Source: Chrysemys picta bellii | Taxonomy: Eukaryota; Chordata; Testudines; Emydidae | Direction of reading: 5' to 3' | NCBI RefSeq assembly: GCF_011386835.1 | Contig: NC_088792.1 | Coordinates: forward strand, 109,898,421 to 109,962,420 | DNA length: 64,000 bases | Part shown: one piece after another, positions 1 to 11,425 of the stretch | Layout of the letters: each line of letters opens with the position of its first letter | Numbering within the stretch: position 1 is the first letter of the stretch | Position numbers and translations under genes: made by a program | Notes under the pieces: model-generated | Database searches by the model: none | The model's input: the letters and a program-made list of their open reading frames with translations, nothing else | What the model was told of the DNA's origin: nothing

Positions 1-1377
1 TTGCAGATTTTGGCCAGCTATTTTCTATTTAGCATCAGAGACTGGGTACCATATGTCCACCTCTCATTTAGAATTGGTATTTATCTTATTTGGAATAACA
101 ACGATAAGAACTAAATGAACAGCCACCAATTTTCTGGTAATGTACAGTCATCTTTCGTTTTTTAAATTAGCACTCTGACTCCACTGCAATCAGAAATGAT
201 TTCTTATCAGTCTCCAACTTCTTTGCTTTATTCATATTTAATAAGAATTATAAAGTGCTAACTTGGAGCCTATTATGTTGCACTCAAAACCTGCTGTTAC
301 ACTTTTTGGAATTCAGTGCTTTTGTGTGATAACACACTGTGTCAAAAGAGATTATAAAAAATGACATAACATTATAGTGACTCCAGTTTTTGTTTTGTTT
401 TGTTTTAACTGCAAATCAGGTGCTGTACATAGAACTTACACAGACAGACTTGCAAAGATCAGATCTAATCCAAATCCTATTACACAATAGCACCAGGAAT
501 ACCAAGTCATAGCAGCGGGTGGGAAAGGTATATGTGTGTTGCTCTCTTTCTTACAGATTTTCTAAAGCAAATTCCATCTTGCTGTTGTCACTGGGCTGTT
601 AGAGTGAGAACTAGCAGATGGCTAATCAATCCCAAAATGCCCTTCAGGAGCTATAACAGCTGTGTATGGTCAGCAGTAGTAAACACATCCAGAATAAAAG
701 TAAACTGGGAACTGCACAGCATGGAAGTACAATAATTTCCTTGCCATGTTACAATGAAATTGCCAGTGTGCAAGTGTTTCTTAAGCTTTGAACTTTCCAG
801 TATCAACTCAGTTAGTGATTATACTATAATTCTACAGCACTCTAGTGTATGCAGTCTACATATAACATTAAAAAAACCTATTTATTAATGGGGAGTCTAT
901 TTGATTATAATTAAATTGAAACATCCCAGACTGAACACAGTGTACATTCTGTGAATCATAGACAATATCCCGGCAGACAATAATCCTAGCAAATATTTTC
1001 TTGTCTCAAACTACTTCCTTAGCAATGCCTCCCAAATATTTATATAACCTTTGGGTTTTTCTCTTTTATTTTCTCTATTATCTGAATTTTTCCATTTCTT
1101 TATAATGTGTGCTTGTATGTCATTTTGTCTCCTGTTTTGTATAATTGAATGTAAACTCAAATATATCATATGAATCAGTGCAGTGAATAAGAGGGAACAA
1201 GAAACTAATTCTTTGTATAGAATGCTTTTGTCCTTGGGTGGGTGAACCTTCACTACATACCCCACTGATTTAAAGAAATGAATGATACTCTTTTGTAAAA
1301 TTTACAGTGTTTCCTGGTTTGGCCTTCTGTTTTTCCATACACTAAAAGCCAACAGATATTTTCTGACTGAATGGCCC
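1..1377. other. AT-rich non-coding stretch
   Basis: I see no gene, tRNA or clear repeat here. The ORFs are short and lack any recognisable domain, and base composition is that of ordinary AT-rich vertebrate intergenic or intronic DNA. Confidence 0.5.
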
Positions 1378-1524
1378 TATTGTCCCCAAATGTGAAATAG
1401 TTGTGGGTGAGGACAAAGTCACAAAGTTCAGCCACCAGTATCCACGATAATGTCACAGCTAACCTGGTGGCTGAACTTTGTGACTTTGTCCTCACCCACA
1501 ACTATTTCACATTTGGGGACAATA
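1378..1524. repeat. Perfect 61-bp inverted arms at the Penelope 5' end
   Basis: Positions 1378-1438 are the exact reverse complement of 1464-1524, with a 25-bp spacer between them. The right arm is RT coding sequence, so the left arm is an inverted copy of that coding sequence. This fits template switching or twin-priming-like synthesis during insertion. Confidence 0.95.
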
Positions 1525-2735
1525 TATACCTTCAAGTCAGCGGCACTGCTATGGGTACCCACATGGCCCCACAGTATGCCAACATTTTTATGGCTGACTT
1601 AGAACAATGCTTCCTTAGCTCTCGTCCCCTAACGCCCTTACTCTACTTGCGCTACATTGATGACATCTTCATCATCTGGACCCATGGAAAAGAAGCCCTT
1701 GAGGAATTCCACCATGATTTCAATAATTTCCATCCCACCATCAACCTCAGCCTAGATCAATCCACACAAGCGGTCCATTTCCTGGACACTACTGTGCTAA
1801 TAAGCGATGGTCACATAAATACCACTCTATACTGGAAACCTACTGACCGCTACACTTACCTACATGCATCCAGCTTCCATCCAGGACACACCATACAATC
1901 CATTGTCTACAGCCAAGCTCTAAGATATAACCGCTTTTGCTCCAATCCCTCAGATAGAGACAAGCACCTACAAGATCTCTATCAAGCATTCTTAAAACTA
2001 CAATATCCACCTGCTGAAGTGAAAAAACAGATTGATAGAGCCAGACGAGTACCCAGAAGTCACCTCCTACAAGACAGGCCCAACAAAGAAAATAACAGAA
2101 CACCACTAGCTGTCACCTTCAGCCCCCAACTAAAACCTCTCCAGCGCATCATCAGAGATCTACAACCTATCCTGAAAGATGATCCTTTACTCTCACAGAT
2201 CTTGGGAGACAGACCTGTCCTCGCTTACAGACAACCCCCCAACCTAAAGCAAATACTCACCAGCAACCACACATCACTGAACAAAAACACTGACCCAGGA
2301 ACCTATCCTTGTAACAAAGCCCGATGCCAACTCTGTCCACATATCTATTCAAGAGACATCATCATGGGACCTAATCACATCAGCCATACCATCAGGGGCT
2401 CGTTCACCTGCACATCTACCAATGTGATATATGCCATCATGTGCCAGCAATGCCCCTCTGCCATGTACATTGGCCAAACCGGACAGTCTCTACGCAAAAG
2501 AATTAATGGACACAAATCTGACATCAGGAATCATAATACTCAAAAACCAGAGGGAGAACACTTTAACCTGTCTGGCCATTCAATGACAGACCTGCGGGTG
2601 GCTATCTTACAACAGAAAAACTTCAAAAACAGACTCCAACGAGAGACTGCTGAGCTGGAATTGATATGCAAACTAGATACTATCAATTTAGGATTAAATA
2701 AGGACTGGGAATGGCTGAGCCATTACAAACATTGA
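1401..2735 (+). CDS. Penelope-like reverse transcriptase / GIY-YIG endonuclease (partial)
   Basis: This 444-aa ORF encodes the palm-to-C-terminus part of a Penelope-like polyprotein, which copies element RNA into DNA at a nicked target. The RT palm has the YIDD catalytic motif at residues 85-88, preceded by a GTAMGTHMAP-type motif at about 48-57. A thumb region of roughly 130-290 follows. A Cys/His linker lies at about 304-314 (C304, C309, C312, H314). The GIY-YIG nuclease spans about 342-420: YAIMC near 344-348, MYIGQT at 355-360, and a candidate catalytic Glu in the RETAELE stretch near 415-420. The GIY tyrosine block is non-canonical. The N-terminal fingers are missing, and the first residues and the ATG come from the inverted arm, so this start is probably an artefact of insertion. 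The rest is free of stops and frameshifts over 1.3 kb. Confidence 0.88.
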   Translation: MWVRTKSQSSATSIHDNVTANLVAELCDFVLTHNYFTFGDNIYLQVSGTAMGTHMAPQYANIFMADLEQCFLSSRPLTPLLYLRYIDDIFIIWTHGKEALEEFHHDFNNFHPTINLSLDQSTQAVHFLDTTVLISDGHINTTLYWKPTDRYTYLHASSFHPGHTIQSIVYSQALRYNRFCSNPSDRDKHLQDLYQAFLKLQYPPAEVKKQIDRARRVPRSHLLQDRPNKENNRTPLAVTFSPQLKPLQRIIRDLQPILKDDPLLSQILGDRPVLAYRQPPNLKQILTSNHTSLNKNTDPGTYPCNKARCQLCPHIYSRDIIMGPNHISHTIRGSFTCTSTNVIYAIMCQQCPSAMYIGQTGQSLRKRINGHKSDIRNHNTQKPEGEHFNLSGHSMTDLRVAILQQKNFKNRLQRETAELELICKLDTINLGLNKDWEWLSHYKH

Positions 2736-3000
2736 ATCTATCTCCCCTTGTAAGTATTCTCACACTTCTTATCAAACTGTCTCTACTGGGCTATCTTGAT
2801 TATCACTTCAAAAGTTTTTTTCTCTTACTTAATTGGCCTCTCAGAGTTGGTAAGACAACTCCCATCTGTTCATGCTCTCTGTATGTGTGTATATATATAT
2901 CTCCTCAATATATGTTCCACTCTATATGCATCCGAAGAAGTGGGCTGTAGCCCACGAAAGCTTATGCTCTAATAAATTTGTTAGTCTCTAAGGTGCCACA
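2736..3000 (+). other. Penelope 3' UTR and terminus
   Basis: Non-coding 3' region of the Penelope copy. It contains a short TA microsatellite near 2890, the hammerhead-like hairpin at 2927-2967, an AATAAA at about 2971-2976 and the GTCTCTAAGGTGCCACA end. The reverse complement of this kind of end recurs in the 55664-55750 insertion. Confidence 0.75.
2927..2967 (+). ncRNA. Degenerate hammerhead-ribozyme-like motif
   Basis: The core reads CCGAAGA (hammerhead consensus CUGANGA), one extra A, a perfect 6-bp stem II (GTGGGC/GCCCAC) with a TGTA loop, then GAAA. GCAT at 2928-2931 can pair with ATGC at 2964-2967 to close the fold. Penelope-like elements are known to carry hammerheads. This copy has U4 changed to C and an inserted A, so it is probably weak or inactive. 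Confidence 0.5.
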
Positions 3001-3006
3001 AAAACA

Positions 3007-3683
3007 AATAAAGTACATCACTGTGTTTAATGTAAACTACTAAACACATAAAGGGAAATCAGTATTTTTCTTGTGCATAGTAAAGTTTCAAAGCTGTATT
3101 AAGTCAATGTTCAGTTGTAAATTTTGAAAGAACAACTATAATGTTTTGTTCAGAGTTACAAACATTTCAGTTCAGAGTTACGAACAACCGCCATTCCCAC
3201 GCTGTTCCCCCCCCCCCCCCGAAAAAACTCAAGATATTTAATTTTGATTTCACTTTTCAGGTTTTTTATTTTTATTTCATATTTTATATGTATATTTTAT
3301 GTTTTATATTTCATTTTCTTTTTTCATTATTTTAATATAATTCTTTTGAACTTATAAAAAAAACTTGGTTTTGATGTTTTAAATGAATTTTAATTGAAAT
3401 CAACATGTTCCAGCAGAATCCGAATGTTCTAACAGAAATCTTCTATCAGAAAATTTTCAACCAGCTCTGGTAGCTAAATAGGCCTGTCTTGGGAATACCA
3501 TGAGAACCATGAGATGGTACTTATGTTTATATGGATACATACAAAATCAGGTAGTTCAGGAGCACACAAACATTGAAAAAACAGAAACCTTATCCAACCA
3601 CATTTTCTAAATTCAGAAAGTATATAAATAATGGTAAATAATAGTTATAAATAGCGACACCCTATAACTATGTAGCTGTCTAT
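3007..3683. other. AT-rich stretch with decayed repeat and poly-C
   Basis: Near 3140-3190 there are two tandem units based on TTCAGAGTTACRAACA, followed by a run of about 12 C at 3209-3220. This looks like the edge of a decayed dispersed repeat. The rest is T-rich and holds nothing recognisable. Confidence 0.4.
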
Positions 3684-3996
3684 GGCTACATTTAAACTCT
3701 GATATAGGAGTGTGATTCCCCTGTTTGTGTATACATACTCACACAAGCTTTTATTGAGTTTGTGTGAATATAAATGGAGCGGCATAGCCATAGTAGCAAG
3801 GGCAGCAGCAGCAGCAAAAACCCACCTGAAACCAGTGTGTATGTACTCGGCACAGCTCAGCCATAGCTCTGCTGCTGTTACCCATGCTATTGCAGTTACA
3901 CTGCTATTTGTATGCAAGCTAGCTTTATGACAGTTGGTGTGAGGATGTGTACTTGAGAAGGGGAATCATCTGCCTAGCCATAGTGTAGATGTAACC
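3684..3996. mobile_element. MITE, Harbinger-like termini
   Basis: The left end GGCTACATTTAAAC is matched in inverted form by the right end GTGTAGATGTAACC. The ends follow the GG(T/C)TACATCTACAC style of small turtle DNA transposons. The two overlapping ORFs inside (one per strand) are non-functional by-products of this 313-bp element. Flanking triplets (TAT, TAG) match only partly. Confidence 0.55.
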
Positions 3997-4284
3997 TAGA
4001 TTTCTTCAATGTGCTATATAAACATCAACTAATCCTCTTAATGTACTAAAAAGTTTCGGTTCGGTTCTAGTTAAGGGCCTGTCTTATTTAATCCAAACTA
4101 TTTCCCCCAGCCCAGCCTTCATCTTAAATGTTACAATTAAAACTTTTTTGTTGTTGTTAGAAAGAGTGGAATTTCTTATTCGAGTTTTTATTTTATTATG
4201 CACAGTTAGAGACAGATCTATTAGACCATTTCACTCAATCTCCTTACAAATACAGGAGTGCTTCCTACAGTACATTTTCTCTTG

Positions 4285-4660
4285 TTTACCCCAGACTAAC
4301 TTTTAATGTCACATCAGACGCTTCCATTACTTCCCTTGAGAGACTACTCTGCAGCCTAATGCAATTCTCTGTTTCTATGATGTTCAGCCTAAATTTTCCC
4401 TTTCTCAGCTTCATCCCATTATTCCTTATTCTAACTCTGAAAGCAACACTACATAATTTCTCTCAAGACGTGGCATTTACATCCTTTAGATATCCATAGA
4501 CTGTTATCATGTTCTCCATTAGTCAGCACTTAGGCAAACTATACATATCTCACTCCTTTAATCTTTCCTCTTAAGTCAATTCTTCCAGTCCCTTGATCAT
4601 TTTTATGTTACATAAGTAAGGTTATCTTTGTTATTCTGAAGCTCTTCTACCTACAGTGAA
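4285..4660 (-). mobile_element. CR1-type LINE 3' fragment
   Basis: The minus strand reads like the C-terminal/3' part of a CR1 RT gene, with the typical 'GEHDNSLWISKGCKCHV' block, and stops in every frame. Old and inactive. Confidence 0.5.
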
Positions 4661-6190
4661 TGGCATATATATATTTTTTACATCTTTACAAGTCATCAAG
4701 ATACCCATCAATAGCATAATGATATTTGGGTATATTTTCAAATGAGGGTATATACGCTCTTTTGATCATAAACAATGAGTTAACAGAGTACAACATGAGC
4801 TGTCTGCTTTGTTCCTTGTTCTATACGTTTATTCTTTATTCTAGTGATGATCAGAAATAGTTTAGCATCATGGTGCAAGAGCAATACAGCATAACAAGAA
4901 CTTCTCTTTGCCCTTTATAGCCAATGGAAAGACCATTGGTGATAAATTTTTCTGATAGCAAAGGAAGTAATGGGGGGGGGGTAATGAAATCCTGAAGTAA
5001 CAAGTTACATGGCCCACTTTATGGATTGTCCTTATATTCAAAGAGGATGAAATCCCATTTCAGCCCATACCTAGTCCTGACCCAGGAAATATTGCAACAT
5101 TATCAGTTGAACTATAGCTAAAAGACCAAGATAAATGAGACAAGTGTACCTATTTCAGAAGTTACCATTTTATTTATGCTCTGACCCACATACATTTTGA
5201 TAGAAGAACACATAAGGGAAAAAACAATGGACAGGTTTTCAACTGAAGCAAATTGGTATTGGCTTTACATTGCGTACCTGTGGTATTGGCTTCACATTAA
5301 GTACCTCAGTTGGTTTCCTCTTCCTTCATTGTGAATAAAATGCATCTTGTCTTCCAGGGTCATAGATCAGAATGTTAATTGTAATCCCTGGTTCCTGGGA
5401 AGGCTTCCTTTATAGAAGCACTTGGGCCAGACACACAGCTCATATAAACTGATGTAGCTCCATTGACTTGCTACCCAATGTGATTTAAAAGATGCATTCA
5501 GGAAAAGATGCAGTTGCTGCCCATAGAGGTGCTTTAGTTGGCAGAGAGGAGTCTGTGCTGGAATAAAGTGAGCTTTCCTATATTAGAGCTCTCAGGGTAT
5601 AGTGACCTCCAGTTACATGTAGGGAAAAAATCTTTTACTTTATCAATCCCTTGGCAATAAAAAGTGTATTGAAAGACTGAAGCCAAATGAAGTGATGGCT
5701 TTGAGTAAATGGTTAAAACTGGAGCTGAGCGAATCATCTGTCTTTTGCCTCATAAGAATTCTGCAACATATGCGGACATAATTACAAAATGTCATGGATT
5801 TTATCAGTATACAATCCAAAGTGAAAGGTCATCCAACTTTAGGCACATTCACAAATGGTGTTATTTAACTGATTTTTGCAATACATCGGTGACAACATGT
5901 GTATACAGTAAGACTTGAAAAGAAAGGGAATTTCTCCTTGTCGTTCAAGAGTGCAACATGGGATAAATGGAAAGGATGAGGGATGGTAGATTAGAATGGT
6001 CAAATAAACTACGCATCTACTAAGACTCTATAGACATTAATAGAAAGATAACTCTGTTCTTGAAGTCCATCCTTCCAGAGAATGTAAAAAAGAAGACCAC
6101 AGAATAGTTTCCAAAGCTGCCAAAAGCTGTGGTTCTCAAACAAGTACACTGGCTGCAACAAAGTGGTATGCTAGTTGGCTTTAAAAAAAA
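4661..6190. other. Non-coding stretch
   Basis: I find no recognisable gene or well-bounded repeat. There is a G9 run near 4973 and generally AT-rich DNA. Short ORFs near 5534-5918 show no domains and no splice context that I can support. Confidence 0.4.
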
Positions 6191-6199
6191 AGATTTTAT

Positions 6200-6745
6200 A
6201 ATCAGCAAAGTTGATCAAAAATGGTGTTTTTTGCCTCTGTGAAAAATCCCACCTTTTTTGTGAAAAACCAAAAACTAAATTTTCAGTTGAAAACCAAAAA
6301 TTTAATTTAAATATACTGACCCAAGGAAATTGTGATTTGGGTGCCTCATGCCCTCATTCTTTTCTATAAACTAGGCTGCCTACTGGACTACATCTCCCAT
6401 GATACATCACAATCTCCCTTCTTGCTGCACTACTGCTGTGCATCATGGGATTTGTAATCAATCTGTTCAAAATGGCCCATAAAGAATGGGAGAATGAGGC
6501 ATCTGTACTACAAATCCAATGAGGCAATAAGGCACCATAACCTAATCAAAATTTTTGATTTTCAGTTAAATGTTTTCAGCTGAATGTTTAAGTTTTCAGT
6601 TACAAGGTGAAAAGCTTTACATTTTATGGGGTTTTTTTAATGATAAAAAATGTAAGTAGTCCACAGAAATCTGATGCTTTTGGGGGAAAATGTTTAGTGA
6701 AAAACCCAATTTTCTGTCAAAAAACAGTTTCAGTGGAAACTATTG
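6200..6745. repeat. Foldback-like dispersed repeat, AAATTTTCAGTT-rich
   Basis: Both ends are rich in the words GTGAAAAACC, TTTTCAGTTGAAAA and their complements, around a centre containing ACTACATCTCCCATGATAC and its inverted partner CATCATGGGATTTGTA. Related sequence is scattered at about 3380-3460, 13850-14250 and 28040-28150. It is probably an old non-autonomous element; its class is unknown to me. Confidence 0.45.
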
Positions 6746-6774
6746 ATTTGAAATTATCTGAAATAATCTGAAAC

Positions 6775-7976
6775 TCTAAAGAGAGTCCTACAAAGAGTGG
6801 AAACTAGGTAAAATTACAAAGGATGAATATAAACAAATAACACAAGTATGTAGGGACAAAAATCAGAAAGGCCAAGGCACGAAACAAGATTAAACTAGCT
6901 AGAGACATAAAGAAGAAATCATTAGAAACAAGGGTGGGGGAAACAATAACAGAAAATGTGGTGATGGCAGAAGTGCTAAATGACTTTTTTGTTTCAGTTT
7001 TCACCAAAAAAGTTCAGTAATGATTGGATATCTAACATAGCATTCACTATGCTGAAAATGAGGGAGGATCAGAGGCTAAAATAGGTGGAAATACAAGTCA
7101 AAAGTTACTTAGACAAGTTAGATGTCTTCATGTCACCAGGGCCTGATGAAATACATCCTAGAATACTCAAGGAGCTGACTGAGGAAATATTTGAGCTATC
7201 AGCAATTATCTTTGAAAAGTCATGGAAGATGGGAGAGATTCCAGAGGACAGGAAAAGGGCAAATATAGTGCCAATCTATAAAAAAGGGAAATAAGGACAA
7301 CCTAGGGAATTACAGATGAGTCAGGACCAGGAAAGATAATGGGGAAAATAATTAAACAATCAATTTGCAGACCCCCAGAAGATAATAATGTGCTAAGTAA
7401 CGGTCAACATGAATTTGTCAAGAAAAATCATCTCAAACCAACCTAATAGCTTTTTTTGACAGGATATCAAGCCTTGTGGACAGGGGGTATAATCTTGACA
7501 GGTATGGTATAATCTTGACTTTAGTAAGGCTTCTGATACTGTCTCAAACAAACAAGGGAAAAATAACCTAGATGGAGCTACTATAAGGTGGGTGCATAAC
7601 TGGTTGGAAAACCATTCCCAGAGAGTCATTATCAGTGGTTCACAGTCAAGCTGGACATCAAGTGGGGTCCCACAGGGATTAGTTCTGAATCTGGTTCTGT
7701 TCAATATCTTCATCAATGATTTAGATAATGGCATAGAGAGTACCAAGCTGGGCAGGGTTGCAAGTGCTTTGAGGGATAGGATTAAAATTCAAAATGATCT
7801 GGACAAACTGGAGAAATGGTCTGAAGTAAATAGGATGAAATTCAATAAGGACAAATGCAAAGTACTCCACTTAGGAAGGCACAATCAGTTCCCACATACA
7901 AAATAGGAAATGACTGCCAAGGAAGGAGTAATGCAGAGACGGATGTAGGGGTCATAGTGGACCACAAGCTAAATAT
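6775..7976 (+). pseudogene. CR1 LINE reverse transcriptase, degenerate
   Basis: Translated pieces follow a CR1 RT in order: an [16 protein letters not shown] block (about 6790), the linker before the RT, 'SPGPDEIHPRILKEL' (7130-7170), 'IPEDRKRANIVPIYKKGK' (about 7240-7293), the 'VPQGLVLNLVLFNIFINDL' palm region (7668-7725), and 'NRMKFNKDKCKVLHLGRHN' (7832-7887). Frameshifts and stops separate these blocks, and the catalytic F/YADD stretch is deleted between 7740 and 7775. CR1 proteins copy element RNA at target sites, but this copy cannot. It ends at the LTR fragment beginning at 7979, which may have inserted into it. Confidence 0.85.
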
Positions 7977-7978
7977 GA

Positions 7979-8453
7979 GTTGTCAGGGTTCCCTCCCCAC
8001 TCTGAAGTTTAGGGACAGATGTGGGGACCTGCATGAAAGACCCCCTAAGCTTATTTCTACCAGCTTAGGTTAAAACTTCCCCAAGGCACAAATTCTCCCT
8101 TGTATCTTGGATTAGGTAAACACTGCCACAACCAAGTGATTCAAACAAAGAATCAGGGAAAGGACCACTTGGAGTCCTATTTCCCCAGAATATCCCCCCA
8201 AGCCCTACACCCCCTTTCCTGGGGAGGCTTGAGAATAAACAAGATGAGCACAGACCAGCCTTGGATTTTTTTAGGATTCTAAAAAAACCCCCAATCAGAT
8301 TAAAAAAACCAACAGAACTTTATTAGAAAGAAAAAAGGTAAAAGGAGTACCTCTGTAAGATTAGAATGGAAGATAATCTCACAGGCAATCAATCAGATTC
8401 AAAACACAGAAGGTTTCCCCCTAGGCAAGATGATACTTAGTCCTGCCCTGTGT
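7979..8453 (-). mobile_element. Antisense LTR fragment
   Basis: The plus strand starts TGTCAGGGTTCCCTCCCCACTC, as the complement of an LTR 3' end would. CTTTATTAG at about 8320 gives an AATAAA-like signal on the minus strand. This matches an abundant turtle LTR family as I remember it. The U3 half is missing. Confidence 0.5.
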
Positions 8454-8512
8454 CCCACGAGATGACCTCTCAAGGTCCCTTCTAATCCTACAATTCTAGG
8501 ATTCTATTAGAA
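8454..8512 (+). repeat. CR1/SINE 3' tail fragment
   Basis: The sequence GATGACCTCTCAAGGTCCC continuing to an ATTCTAGGATTCTA end is the tail shared by turtle CR1 LINEs and the tRNA-derived SINE (compare 17560-17605). Confidence 0.6.
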
Positions 8513-10066
8513 TAGCCCTAATAATCAGCTCAGTAAATCAAAATATGCACAGATGCACTCAAAGGATGGGCATTTGTGGGGCTCCACCTGTTTAAGATAC
8601 TGTGATTATCTAAATAATAGTCCATAGGACTACACTGTTTAAAATTGCAAAGGTGACATGGGAAGTTCTTTTGAGATTTAGATGTGGAATGTTAGGTCTT
8701 AAAGTTTGAGACTTGCTGGCAAAAGTGAGCAGGAAAGCTTACAAATGTGAGCTCTTGCTAACCATTCATGTTTATCTTTAAAAATCAAACAGATTAGCTT
8801 CAGAGGTTTAAGTGTTGTCCAAATACCACAGCACAAATAACAACTTATAAACCTACGTAAAGGAAATCTTTATTCCTTTTCTTTTTCTGGTCTCTACTTG
8901 TTTGTTTTAATACTTCTTAAAAATTATTTTCTGTTAGCAACTCTTAGAAACAAAAACAAATACTTAGTTGGAAACTAGAGATGGATTCAGTCCAAAATCT
9001 GAGTCCAAATATCACTAAATTTTGTACTTTTGTAAAAAATTGCTTTTTAACCATTTATGCTGGCAAAAGATACGAAAGTTGGACTTTTGTTCAGATTCCT
9101 AGACATGCTCTTTTGATAAATATGGTATTGTAAACTGCACACTTATCTTGGTCATACTTCATTAAATGCATTTATAGTGAACATGCAAATGAAAGAATGA
9201 TTCAATAATCCACTTTGTGATAATCTGTGGCAAACACGATAATGTCCCCTAGTGTTGGAGGACATTCACTCTGAGACCAGTCTGAGAACTTGCTGTAGAA
9301 AATCGCTTTCCTAATCAAAGCCACAATTTATCTGAGAGTACCTAAGGCTTCCTGAGACCTGCATCACTCAGAACACTGTGGAAGAAAGGAGAGGAACAAA
9401 TTCCATTGATATGCTATGTTGATTCTCTCCATATTTCACTCTTCTCCACTTTTAACTCTTTTGACCCTCTCTCTCACTGCAAGGTGTCCCCTGACAATCC
9501 CCAGGATATGCTTTCTCTGCTTCTGTGGAACATCTGTGGCAGAAATCCTGTGACCCACTGAATTCTTCCACTGCAAATTCATTCTCTGCCATCTTCCTGT
9601 TGAAACAACTCCACTCTTCTAACTTGATTGAATCCCATGCCCATAAAGCAGCGGCCTTCTGCTGTCTTTGACTCATTTCTCAAACCCTCCCATCACTTCT
9701 CTCTCTGCACAGGTGGCACAGCTCCCGTCAGATGCCTGCACTTGGCTGCTCACCAGATTGTTGTGGGCCGGGGCTGGTCCAGCTGCTGGATACAATGTGT
9801 TTTAAGTCACTGCAGTCTGAACAGAGTCTAGGCACTGTACCTGTCTAGGCACACTCCCATGTGCGGATCTTTGCTCTGGCACTCCCTCCTGAGAGCGGAG
9901 ACCTCATCATTAAAACTACCTAGTCCTTATTACCAGTGCTGACTCCTCGGACTAACTTTCCCTGGTAGCTTAAACACAACTTCTGCCAGAACTCCAGCCA
10001 TGTGGGAGTTCTGGCTACAAGTTTAACTCTCACAGGGCATGTGCAGTGTAGCACATGAAACACACA
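8513..10066. other. Non-coding stretch
   Basis: Nothing recognisable. The minus ORF at 9452-9676 and plus ORF at 9628-9831 have no domain, and I do not support them as genes. Confidence 0.4.
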
Positions 10067-10308
10067 GGACAGGTCTACACTATAAACTTACATCAGTATA
10101 ACTACAGGGGTATGAATAAATCCACACCCCTGAACGACACAGGTACTTTCCCCAGTAATTGAAATTAGAAGAGGTGTTTGAATTTACGACTAAATTGGCA
10201 ACACTGCATGTAACTAGTTGATCACTGGAGCTGCCACCTCTTGCAGAGGTAGATTCACGGAAGTGCTACAGTGATGCAGCTGCACTGAGAGAGCATTTTA
10301 AGTGTAGG
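10067..10308. mobile_element. MITE, Harbinger-like, eroded
   Basis: The left end GGACAGGTCTACACTATAAAC and internal CATCAGTATAACTAC/GTGTGGATTT-type words match the inner MITE at 15747-15984. The right end (ATTTTAAGTGTAGGTTG) is worn. Confidence 0.5.
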
Positions 10309-10859
10309 TTGCACAGACATTTTGCACAGGATTCTGACACATTATTGCTATTTCTTTAATTCCACGAGAAATGCACTGATCTATGCAACTATAATAAACC
10401 CTACATTCATTTCCCTATCTCAATTTCCTCACAACTCGAAACATTGTTTGGGCTGTGGTCTGGGTCATCTGGGGCTTCTATTACAGTGCCTGGCTTGTGT
10501 TCTGAAACATGGAGCCTTTTTCCCCCACAGTCCCCCACAACAGAGGGAAGTTGGAGATAACTGGTTTTCTCAGTGACTCAGTTATTCTTTTCTTCCCTCC
10601 ACGTAAGGCCTATTCAGGTTCTGATCTTTCTTAAATATCAGCTATTGTGCCTGGTCTGGGAAGTACATGCTCGAAGGCTTGTCAGCAATGGTGTATACAC
10701 ATAGACCGGACAATGATACAGCAATATTCATAGAAAGAACTGCATAATTTCAACCAAAATGCACAAGTAGTATGTAAGTTTCCCAAATCATCACAACTAG
10801 CTTCTACCAATTTCTTCTAAGAGAAAGTTAACAAGATATGTGATCTTCCCCTTCACTCA
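10309..10859. other. Non-coding stretch
   Basis: I see no gene or bounded repeat. The 84-aa ORF at 10322-10576 has no recognisable features. Confidence 0.35.
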
Positions 10860-11425
10860 GCTTGCCTTCCCTTCTCCCTGACAACTCTCTCCATCTTCTC
10901 AGATACAGAAGTTTCTTGGCTACTCTCCTTTTCTAAACGCTCCGCTTGCCCTAGTGACCCCATCCTGTTTCCTGATCTCCCTCATGTCTACTCTCATCCC
11001 CTCCCTGATACTCCTCCTTAATCTCTCACTCTCCCCTAGCTCTTTCCTTCACAGTACAAACATGCTTTAGTCTTTCCTATTTTAAAAAGCTGCCAACTAT
11101 CTCCAATTACCACCTCATTTCTCTTCTTCCTTTCATTGCTAAGATCATTGGCCATGCTTTCTACAGTTACTATCTGGAGGTCCTCTCCTCCAGTTCCATT
11201 CTAGGCCCTCCCCTAGTTTCTGCCCCTTCACTCAATTGAAACTGCTCATACCAAAGTCTCTAATGATCTCTTCCTAACCAAAGCTGGCAGCCAGTACTCC
11301 ATCCTCATTTTCCCAGACCTGTCAGCAGCCTTTGGCACAGTTCATCATGCTCTTCTTGAAATCATATCCTCCCTTGGCTCCTGTAGCTCTGCCCTCTCCT
11401 GGTTCTTCTATAGAAGAGGTCACCA
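10860..11425 (+). pseudogene. LINE-2 reverse transcriptase fragment
   Basis: Translation of 11090-11410 follows an L2 RT: 'SNYHLISLLPFIAKII', then 'SSSSILGPPLVS', a frameshift, 'ALTKVSNDLFLTKAG', and 'LIFPDLSAAFGTVHHALL', which is the palm block with the catalytic Asp environment. CT-rich sequence upstream (10860-11090) fits the preceding L2 region. Stops and at least one frameshift make it inactive. It covers only a small part of a full L2 RT. Confidence 0.7.

Larger units (their letters stand above)
1378..3000 (+). mobile_element. Penelope-like retroelement, 5'-truncated with inverted 5' arm
   Basis: The unit is a 61-bp inverted arm, a 25-bp spacer, the RT/GIY-YIG coding region, about 200 bp of 3' UTR, and a terminus with a hammerhead-like fold followed by AATAAA and a GGTGCCACAA end. 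Penelope-like elements are known for 5' truncation, partial inverted duplication and hammerhead motifs, and all three are visible. No clear target-site duplication was found, so the outer limits are approximate. The uninterrupted coding region suggests a fairly recent insertion. Confidence 0.85.

Noticed and set aside
3645..3930. Paired 90-aa and 72-aa ORFs on opposite strands
   Set aside because: Both lie in a small MITE and reflect its palindromic sequence.
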